Below, one piece after another: positions 7,301 to 12,598 of a DNA stretch of 15,234 nucleotides. The notes beneath the pieces are model-generated. The model was not told the DNA's origin. It did no database searches and worked only from the letters and a program-made list of their open reading frames with translations. Made by a program: the position numbers and the translations under genes. How positions within the stretch are numbered: position 1 is the stretch's first letter; each line of letters opens with the position of its first letter. Source of the stretch: Geodermatophilaceae bacterium (GTDB taxonomy: Bacteria > Actinomycetota > Actinomycetes > Mycobacteriales > Geodermatophilaceae); contig JACCXW010000245.1 in NCBI GenBank assembly GCA_013696785.1, positions 1 through 15,234 of the forward strand, in the 5' to 3' direction.

Positions 7301-8221
7301 GTGGGCACGAGCAGCAGCCGGGATACGTCGGAAACAGTCGGCGGCGAGCGCATTGTCCGGGCCAATGGCGTCGACCTCTGTGTCGAGTCCTTCGGCGACC
7401 CCAAGGATTTCCCGGTGCTTCTGATCGGCAACACCATGCTGACCTGGGACGATGAACTGTGCCGGCGGTTCGCCGCCGGATCGCGATTCGTCGTCCGCTA
7501 CGACCTGCGCGATACCGGCAGATCCACGACAGTGGCGCCCGGAGAACCGCAGTACAACCTCCGCGATCTGGTTGCCGATGCTGCCGCCCTGCTCGACGCG
7601 CTCGACCTGCCGCGAGCCCACGTTGTCGGCTTCGGTGTCGGCGGCTGGATCGCGCAGCTCATGGCGCTCGACCACGCCGATCGGGTGGCCTCCCTCACTC
7701 TGATCGCGACGCGGCCCACGGCGCCAGGTCCGAACGATTCCGATCTTCCCGAGCATTCACCTGAGCTGATGTCCCACCTCATGAGCGCACCCGAACCCGA
7801 CTGGTCAGCTCGTGAGGCCGTCGTCGACTTCATGGTCGTCGGGGGACGCCAGTTCGCGGGTTCGGGTGAGTTCCACGAGGCGGAGGTGCGCGAGCGGGCG
7901 GGCCGGATCTTCGACCGGGCCGCGGTCGCGCCCCGCGACGCGGACCCGGGACCCGTTCAGCGCGTGAATCAGATCGCTAGCACGTTCGCCGCGCTGGACA
8001 GCGGCGAGCGCTGGCGACAGCGGCTGGGCGAGATCAGTGCGCCGACTCTCGTCATCCACGGCGAGGACGATCCGTTCTTTCCGATCGGCAACGCCGAAGC
8101 CTTGGCGCGGGAGATCCCCGGCGCCGAACTGTTCACGCTGGCCAAGACCGGGCAGGAGCTGCCTCGCCGGGTCTGGGATGTGTTCCTCGCCGCCGTCCTG
8201 CGGCACACGGCGGCCGGGTAG
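7301..8221 (+). CDS. Alpha/beta hydrolase-fold protein lacking catalytic Ser and His (pseudoenzyme)
   Basis: A 306-residue protein from the GTG at 7301. It is clearly paralogous to the intact hydrolase at 9447-10316: both share RIVRANGVDLC, RYDxRDTGRS, PTLVxHG and VWDV. At the nucleophile elbow the intact protein has GISMGG. Here it is GFGVGG, with Gly112 in place of the serine. Where the paralogue has its catalytic His (RVGHQMP) this protein has KTGQELP with Gln285. The acid Asp257 is kept. The oxyanion-hole loop after LLIG is about three residues shorter. Normal Ser-His-Asp hydrolysis is therefore unlikely, and a binding or scaffolding role, or a family decoy, is more plausible. It lies 37-39 bases upstream of proline dehydrogenase, probably in one transcript, and is divergent from the MmyB-type regulator. 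Confidence 0.88.
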   Translation: MGTSSSRDTSETVGGERIVRANGVDLCVESFGDPKDFPVLLIGNTMLTWDDELCRRFAAGSRFVVRYDLRDTGRSTTVAPGEPQYNLRDLVADAAALLDALDLPRAHVVGFGVGGWIAQLMALDHADRVASLTLIATRPTAPGPNDSDLPEHSPELMSHLMSAPEPDWSAREAVVDFMVVGGRQFAGSGEFHEAEVRERAGRIFDRAAVAPRDADPGPVQRVNQIASTFAALDSGERWRQRLGEISAPTLVIHGEDDPFFPIGNAEALAREIPGAELFTLAKTGQELPRRVWDVFLAAVLRHTAAG

Positions 8222-8258
8222 GCAACACCGCGGTCCGGCGGCTGGGAAGATGCACGCC

Positions 8259-9137
8259 GTGTCCGCTGATCGAGCGCTGCTCTTCCGGCTCGCCACCAGC
8301 TCGCAGCTCGAGCGCATCGTGACGGCGGTGCCCGCGGCGCAGCGGCGGGCATGGCGGGCCGCCTCCCGGTACGTCGCCGGGACGACGTTCGGCGACGCCG
8401 CGCGGACCGCGCGGGCACTGCATGAGGTGGGAGTCGGCAGCAGCATCGACCAGTTCGGAGAACTGGTGCACGACGCCTCCACCGCTGCGGCGGTCGCGAG
8501 TGACTACCTGCGGCTTGCGGCCGATGTTGCGGCATTGCCCGAGACGGTGTGGCTATCGGTAGACCTGACCCACCTAGGTCTGGACATCGAGCCGCATCGT
8601 TGTGCGGAGTACCTCACCGCGATCGCCGCCGCCTTGCCGGTCGGTCGCCGTATCCAGGTAGGGGCGGAGGACTGCTCGCGCACCGACGCCGTCCTGGCGT
8701 GCATTCTCACGACGGCCGGCCACGGGCAGCGGGATCGATTGGGAGCGACCGTGCAGGCGAACCTCCGGCGATCGCGCACCGACCTCGATCGCCTTATTGA
8801 CGCTGGTGTGCACGTCCGTCTCGTCAAGGGCGCCTACGTCGAGGCGGCTGACCTGTCGTGGCCATTCGGTCAGGCCACGGACATCGCCTATGTGCAATTG
8901 GCGCACAGACTCGCCGATGCCGGGTCGCAGTTCGCGTTGGCGACCCACGACGGCGTTCTGCAAGAGGCACTCCTGGCCGGACTGGGACCGCGGTCCGTCG
9001 AACAGTTGCTCGGAGTGCAGCCCGCTCGACTCGATGCACTGACCGCTCGCGGTATCCCGACCAGGGTCTACATCCCCTTCGGGGACTCCTGGTTCCGGTA
9101 CTGGATGCGCCGGGTTGCCGAGTCCCGCGGTGCCTGA
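8259..9137 (+). CDS. Proline dehydrogenase (monofunctional, FAD-dependent)
   Basis: A 292-residue protein from the GTG at 8259, with GGGAAG 9 bases upstream. ATG 8250 (295 residues) is an alternative but abuts that Shine-Dalgarno. ProDH oxidises L-proline to pyrroline-5-carboxylate using FAD in a beta8alpha8 barrel. Visible family motifs are DLTHLGLDI on an early strand, RLVKGAYVE with Lys190, FALATHDG with His230 at the flavin site, and the C-terminal WFRYWMRRVAE with Arg284, Arg285 and Glu288, which bind the proline carboxylate. The length fits stand-alone bacterial ProDH rather than bifunctional PutA. No P5C dehydrogenase is nearby. It probably shares a transcript with the degenerate hydrolase. 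The central region is divergent from the textbook family, but the active-site motifs are intact. Confidence 0.9.
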   Translation: MSADRALLFRLATSSQLERIVTAVPAAQRRAWRAASRYVAGTTFGDAARTARALHEVGVGSSIDQFGELVHDASTAAAVASDYLRLAADVAALPETVWLSVDLTHLGLDIEPHRCAEYLTAIAAALPVGRRIQVGAEDCSRTDAVLACILTTAGHGQRDRLGATVQANLRRSRTDLDRLIDAGVHVRLVKGAYVEAADLSWPFGQATDIAYVQLAHRLADAGSQFALATHDGVLQEALLAGLGPRSVEQLLGVQPARLDALTARGIPTRVYIPFGDSWFRYWMRRVAESRGA

Positions 9138-9170
9138 GGGGGTCGACCCTCGCCGGCTCAGGCTACCGGC
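9136..9170. terminator. Two short hairpins between convergent proline dehydrogenase and small-protein genes
   Basis: GAGGG-6-CCCTC (9136-9151) overlaps the proline dehydrogenase TGA. GCCGG-9-CCGGC (9152-9170) overlaps the stop of the convergent small gene (9158-9160). Each stem is only 5 bp and no T-run follows, so this is a weak bidirectional terminator candidate. Confidence 0.3.
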
Positions 9171-9409
9171 GCGGCGGACTCACTCGTGGCCGCGGGCTGG
9201 CCCAGCAGCCCGTGCATCGTCTCGACACCCTTGACCATGATCATGGACGGCTGCGCCGTTCCGCTCTGCACCATCTGACGGGTGCAGCCCATGATGATCT
9301 GGGAGCTCACTCCCAATCGACGGGACAGATCCCCGACTGTGGCGGGCCTATCACCGGTTTTCATGCCGCGCAGGACTTTCAGGATTTGCTGTTCGAGGTC
9401 CATGGGCAT
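9158..9409 (-). CDS. Small winged-helix-like protein of unknown function
   Basis: An 83-residue protein if it starts at the ATG at 9409, or 81 residues from the ATG at 9403. Neither has a clear Shine-Dalgarno. After a leading helix (DLEQQILKVLRGM), residues about 20-50 read TVGDLSRRLGVSSQIIMGCT, the spacing of a helix-turn-helix. A short Ser/Met/Ile-rich strand and a disordered Ala/Ser tail follow. The size and pattern fit a stand-alone winged-helix domain, as in small DNA-binding or dimerisation proteins, but I do not recognise the family. It lies 37 bases downstream of the intact hydrolase on the same strand, so it is probably the last gene of the methyltransferase-hydrolase operon, and it converges on proline dehydrogenase. 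Confidence 0.65.
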   Translation of the reverse strand: MPMDLEQQILKVLRGMKTGDRPATVGDLSRRLGVSSQIIMGCTRQMVQSGTAQPSMIMVKGVETMHGLLGQPAATSESAAPVA

Positions 9410-9446
9410 AGGTCGACAGTAGCCCCCGCAAGCCGTCGCGCATCCT

Positions 9447-10316
9447 TTAGCGTTCGGCGGTGTGTTCGGCGATGGCCGTAACGACGACATCCCAGACGGC
9501 CCGCGGCGGCATTTGATGGCCCACCCGGGGCATCGGGACGAGCCGTGCGCCGGGGATCTCCGCGGCCAGTGCTTCGGCGTGGCCGAACGGAAACATCGGG
9601 TCCTCAGTGCCATGCAGGACGAGCGTCGGGACAGCCACCTGTCCGAACTTGTCGCGGACGGGATCGCCACCGCCGAGCAACCAATGGTTGGTCATGCTGG
9701 CGGCGATGTTCTCGGTCCGGTCCAGGACCCGACCGGCGATGTCGCGCACCAGCGTCTCGTCGAGCGGGAGCGAGCCGGAGAACGGCCGCTCACCCTCGAC
9801 CAGATACTCGATCACGGCCGCCCGATCCGACCAGTCCGGTTCCGGTGGCGGCGCCGCGAAGATCTCCTGAAGGCGCTCCGACATCGGCGGCAGGTCGGGC
9901 CGGCCGGGACCAGCCGGCCCGTCCGGGCTGGTCGAGATCAGGGTGAGTGAGGCGACCCGCCGGGGGTGGTGGACGACCAGATGCTGGCTGATCCCACCGC
10001 CCATCGAAATCCCGACGACGTGGGCGGCCGCCAGACCGAGCGTGTCCAACAGCCCGACAGCGTCCTCGACCAGATCCTGCCCGGTGTACGACGGTGCGCC
10101 CGGTGGGGAGCTGACGGACCGGCCGGTGTCGCGCTGGTCGTAGCGGATGACGTGGCGGGCGCTGGCCGCGAGTCGTTCGCAGAACTCGTCCGGCCACCAG
10201 TCCATCGACGCGGTGGCGCCGCCGATGAGGAGGATCGCCGGGTCGACGGGGTCACCGAAGGTTTCCAGACACAGGTCGACGCCGTTGGCTCGGACGATGC
10301 GTTCGTTGGGCCTCAA
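9447..10316 (-). CDS. Alpha/beta hydrolase with intact catalytic triad
   Basis: A 289-residue protein from a TTG start at 10316, preceded by AGGGAG (10321-10326) with a 4-base spacer. The triad can be placed as Ser104 in GISMGG, Asp239 in HGTEDPMF and His267 in RVGHQMP. LLIGGATASMDWW supplies the oxyanion-hole loop. The sequence resembles the large epoxide hydrolase/esterase/aclacinomycin methylesterase-like group of cytoplasmic hydrolases. The substrate cannot be told from sequence. Its start overlaps the stop of the upstream methyltransferase by 4 bases (TTGA on the minus strand), so the two are translationally coupled. Its homologue at 7301-8221 has lost Ser and His. Confidence 0.9.
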   Translation of the reverse strand: MRPNERIVRANGVDLCLETFGDPVDPAILLIGGATASMDWWPDEFCERLAASARHVIRYDQRDTGRSVSSPPGAPSYTGQDLVEDAVGLLDTLGLAAAHVVGISMGGGISQHLVVHHPRRVASLTLISTSPDGPAGPGRPDLPPMSERLQEIFAAPPPEPDWSDRAAVIEYLVEGERPFSGSLPLDETLVRDIAGRVLDRTENIAASMTNHWLLGGGDPVRDKFGQVAVPTLVLHGTEDPMFPFGHAEALAAEIPGARLVPMPRVGHQMPPRAVWDVVVTAIAEHTAER

Positions 10317-11041
10317 TGCACTCCCTGTGGACTATTGCCTGACTGCGGGCGGCGGAACTCGGCCAGCCACCTGCCAGCACCGGGCCGATCGACGGTGTGG
10401 ACATCTTCGACGGACACCGGCTCGAGGCCGTCACTTGCGAATGCCTCGATCTCGGCGCGGGTCAGAGGCCACGGCGGTCCGTGGCGTGGGTCGTCGTGGT
10501 CGGCAAGGGCGGAGGCGACAACGACGAGGGTTCCGCCGGCTGCAACCTGGAGCCCAACGTTCGCGGTGGCGCGCTGTCGCACCGTTCGCGGCAGCGACTG
10601 GACGGTCAGGATTTCGACCACCAGGTCGAAAGCATGCCGCCAGCTGTGGGGCGGACTCAGCAGATCCGCGCTGAGGTAGTCCACGCGGGAGGCAGGAAAG
10701 CGCTGCCGAGCGGCGTACACGGCTGAGTCGGCCACGTCGAAGGCGACCGTCTCGAAACCCAGCCGGAAGACGTACTCGGCGTCGTCACCGAGCCCGCACC
10801 CCACCACGAGCGCTCGCCGTCCGTCGGCCTTCGGCGCACGGGCCTGCACCCACTGCACCAACAGCCTGTGCGGTTCTCCTCGATCCCACGGCACGACCGC
10901 CGCGCCGAGGCGGGCCGCAGCGTACAAAGGCTCGAACCGGCCGGCCGGATCGTTCGCCGCGAGGGATGCGCTTGCCAGCCGCTGCGTGTGTGCGTCGGCG
11001 TCGGCTTGGTCCTGCTCATCAGCACGGTCACGGCTCGACAC
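10313..11041 (-). CDS. Class I SAM-dependent methyltransferase (thiopurine methyltransferase-like)
   Basis: A 242-residue protein from a GTG start at 11041. A GA-rich Shine-Dalgarno (AGAGGGGG) ends 5 bases upstream. Residues 36-57 (RFEPLYAAARLGAAVVPWDR) match the N-terminal substrate/SAM lid of TPMT-like and related class I enzymes, with the PWDxGxP signature. Motif I is ALVVGCGLGDD (Gly81, Gly83, Gly85). The acidic end of strand 2 is Asp102 in AFDVADSAV, and VDYLSADLLSP is motif II. It should methylate a small molecule, identity unknown. It is translationally coupled to the hydrolase. As I recall it, M. tuberculosis has a similar methyltransferase (Rv2675c) between hemQ and msrB, so this gene probably belongs to the ancestral neighbourhood. 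Confidence 0.87.
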   Translation of the reverse strand: MSSRDRADEQDQADADAHTQRLASASLAANDPAGRFEPLYAAARLGAAVVPWDRGEPHRLLVQWVQARAPKADGRRALVVGCGLGDDAEYVFRLGFETVAFDVADSAVYAARQRFPASRVDYLSADLLSPPHSWRHAFDLVVEILTVQSLPRTVRQRATANVGLQVAAGGTLVVVASALADHDDPRHGPPWPLTRAEIEAFASDGLEPVSVEDVHTVDRPGAGRWLAEFRRPQSGNSPQGVH

Positions 11042-11129
11042 GGCAGCCCCCTCTCTCGTCCCCGGTAGTGACCGACCCGGCGCTGAGAACTCATCGCGGC
11101 CGCTGCGGCGGGCAGGATCTCCCAGTGAC

Positions 11130-11142
11130 TACCTGCCAGGTA
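11130..11142. promoter_or_regulatory. 13-bp palindrome in the divergent methyltransferase/membrane-protein gap
   Basis: TACCTG-C-CAGGTA is a perfect inverted repeat centred about 45 bases upstream of the membrane-protein ATG at 11181 and about 95 bases upstream of the methyltransferase GTG. The placement and odd-length symmetry suit a dimeric repressor operator (TetR or GntR style). No local regulator is tied to it. Confidence 0.35.
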
Positions 11143-11180
11143 ATCGACAGGCCCGCCCCCATTCGGCACCGTCTGACGGT

Positions 11181-11615
11181 ATGACAACCCAGTCCTCGAC
11201 AGCTGCCGCCCGTCGCTCCCCGTCCCGTTCGCGCCCGAGACTGCTGCGGGCCGCCCTGCTCACCGACGCGGTCGTGTCCGGCCTCAACGCGCTCGCCTAC
11301 CTTGCCGCAGCGACGGTCCTAGCCGACCTCTTCGACGCGGACACCGGGACCCTGCGCTGGCTCGGGGCGTTCCTGGTCCTGTACGCCGTTGCGGTGTGGT
11401 TCGTGGGCAGCCGCCCGGCGATATCGCGACTGGGGGCGGGGCTCGTCATTGCCGCGAACGGCGCCTGGGTGCTCGCCAGCATCGCCGCGGCGATGACCCA
11501 GTGGGGCGATCCGTCCGACGTCGGCACGGCCTGGATTCTGGTGCAGGCGGCCGCCGTTGCCGTCCTCGGCGTCCTGGAATTCGCAGGACTGTCGGCGGGT
11601 CGACGCAACGCCTGA
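11181..11615 (+). CDS. Small integral membrane protein with about four helices
   Basis: A 144-residue protein from the ATG at 11181. The upstream region has no strong Shine-Dalgarno. The N-terminal 22 residues are Ser/Arg-rich and basic and should stay in the cytoplasm. Hydrophobic segments lie at about 28-48, 58-76, 82-104 and 115-137. Short loops include DADTGT after the first helix and TQWGDPSD before the last. The pattern resembles small actinobacterial membrane proteins of unknown function with four helices and no catalytic or transport motif. It is divergent from the methyltransferase and is followed by the FKBP gene after 134 bases. I do not assign a function. Confidence 0.75.
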   Translation: MTTQSSTAAARRSPSRSRPRLLRAALLTDAVVSGLNALAYLAAATVLADLFDADTGTLRWLGAFLVLYAVAVWFVGSRPAISRLGAGLVIAANGAWVLASIAAAMTQWGDPSDVGTAWILVQAAAVAVLGVLEFAGLSAGRRNA

Positions 11616-11632
11616 CCGCCCGCCGGCCTCCT

Positions 11633-11646
11633 CGCGGAATGCCGCG
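11633..11646. terminator. Short hairpin after the membrane-protein gene
   Basis: CGCGG-AATG-CCGCG starts 17 bases after the TGA at 11613-11615. A 5-bp stem with a tetraloop and no T-run makes this a weak terminator candidate, lying 104 bases before the FKBP start. Confidence 0.25.
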
Positions 11647-11749
11647 CGCGGACGCCACGCCGCAGTCGGGCCCGGACTCAGGGGGGCGGCGTCCGAGGGG
11701 TCTGGCGCGCAGTGTTGGCTGGCCGGATGACTCTGAACCCAGGCCGACA

Positions 11750-12118
11750 ATGAGCACACCGACCAAGCCTGAGATCGATCCGCCCACAGGACCCGCGCCG
11801 ACGGAGTTGGAGATCACCGATCTGGTGGTCGGCGATGGCGACGAAGCAGCCGCTGGAGCCACTGTCGAAGTCCACTACGTCGGCGTCGAATTCGACTCGG
11901 GAGAGGAGTTCGACGCCTCCTACAACCGCGGTGCCTCGATCGAGTTCCCGCTGCGTGGCTTGATCAAGGGCTGGCAGGAGGGCATCCCCGGCATGCGAGT
12001 CGGCGGCCGCCGGCAATTGATCTGCCCACCGCAACTCGCGTACGGGCCGGTCGGCGGCGGGCACCGGCTCAGCGGCCGGACCTTGATCTTCGTGATCGAC
12101 CTGATCGCCGTCCGCTGA
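11750..12118 (+). CDS. FKBP-type peptidyl-prolyl cis-trans isomerase
   Basis: A 122-residue single-domain cytoplasmic FKBP from the ATG at 11750, which accelerates prolyl isomerisation during protein folding. The ligand-pocket residues of FKBP12 can be matched: Tyr43 in VHYVG, Phe54 and Asp55 in EEFDAS, Phe66 in IEFPL, Ile72 and Trp75 in GLIKGWQEG, and Tyr98 in LAYG. All are conserved, so it should be active. There is no signal peptide, and the first 19 residues are Pro/Thr-rich and probably disordered. The Shine-Dalgarno is weak. It converges on msrB with only 6 bases between the two stop codons and no obvious terminator hairpin. FKBP and MsrB both act on protein quality, but they are on opposite strands and not an operon. 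Confidence 0.93.
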   Translation: MSTPTKPEIDPPTGPAPTELEITDLVVGDGDEAAAGATVEVHYVGVEFDSGEEFDASYNRGASIEFPLRGLIKGWQEGIPGMRVGGRRQLICPPQLAYGPVGGGHRLSGRTLIFVIDLIAVR

Positions 12119-12124
12119 GTCAGA

Positions 12125-12541
12125 TCACTCGCCGGCCGGCTCCAGGCTGATGCTCACCGAGTTGATGCAGTAACGGTCTCCGGTCGGGGTCTGCGGCGCG
12201 TCGTCGAAGAGGTGCCCGAGGTGGGAGTGGCAGTTCGCGCAGAGCGCTTCCACCCGGGTCATCCCCAGGGATCGGTCCTCCCTCAGGATCACGTTGTCCC
12301 TGGCCGTCGGCTGATAGAAACTGGGCCAGCCGCAGTGCGAGTCGAACTTCGCGTCGGAGCGGAACAGTTCGTTACCGCAGGCGCGGCAGCGGTAGACGCC
12401 AGTGGTCGTTGTGCTGACGTACTCGCCCGTCCCGGGCCGCTCGGTACCCGCCTCGCGGAGCACGTGATATTCCTGCGGCGACAGCTGCTGCCGCCACTCG
12501 TCCTCGGATTTGGACACTGTCGGTGCGGGGATCTGCTGCAT
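12125..12541 (-). CDS. msrB: Peptide methionine-(R)-S-oxide reductase MsrB
   Basis: A 138-residue enzyme from the ATG at 12541 that reduces methionine-R-sulfoxide in proteins with a catalytic cysteine recycled by thioredoxin. Two CxxC pairs, Cys52/Cys55 (CRAC) and Cys101/Cys104 (CANC), make the structural zinc site. The active-site segment is RYCINS with Cys125. His107 and His110 in HSHLGHLF and the CGWPSF loop (70-75) complete the pocket. Cys70 may act as the resolving cysteine. The length is normal for a stand-alone cytosolic MsrB. AGGGA lies only one base from the ATG, closer than ideal, and directly downstream of the 12-bp hairpin at 12549-12581. It follows the nuclease gene on the same strand. 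As I recall it, msrB is also near hemQ in M. tuberculosis (Rv2674). Confidence 0.95.
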   Translation of the reverse strand: MQQIPAPTVSKSEDEWRQQLSPQEYHVLREAGTERPGTGEYVSTTTTGVYRCRACGNELFRSDAKFDSHCGWPSFYQPTARDNVILREDRSLGMTRVEALCANCHSHLGHLFDDAPQTPTGDRYCINSVSISLEPAGE

Positions 12542-12548
12542 GTCCCTA

Positions 12549-12581
12549 CGGTACGGCGAGACGCTCCCGCTCGCCGTACCG
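12549..12581. terminator. 12-bp perfect inverted repeat between nuclease and msrB
   Basis: CGGTACGGCGAG and CTCGCCGTACCG flank a 9-base loop. On the minus strand the hairpin begins 17 bases after the nuclease stop and ends 7 bases before the msrB ATG. The simplest reading is a terminator for the nuclease transcript, but no T-run follows. Because it abuts the msrB ribosome binding site it could instead be an attenuator or mRNA-stability element. Confidence 0.55.
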
Positions 12582-12598
12582 CGGGGATAACGAGACTC

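Noticed and set aside
6440..7756. A 438-codon minus-strand frame spanning the regulator, the gap and the hydrolase 5' end
   Set aside because: It lies out of frame over the regulator and antisense over the hydrolase. Only the short RidA-like stretch within it reads like protein.
9410..9670. Upstream extension of the small winged-helix gene's frame on the minus strand
   Set aside because: It overlaps the 3' end of the intact hydrolase in another frame and reads as Arg/Ser-rich shadow sequence.
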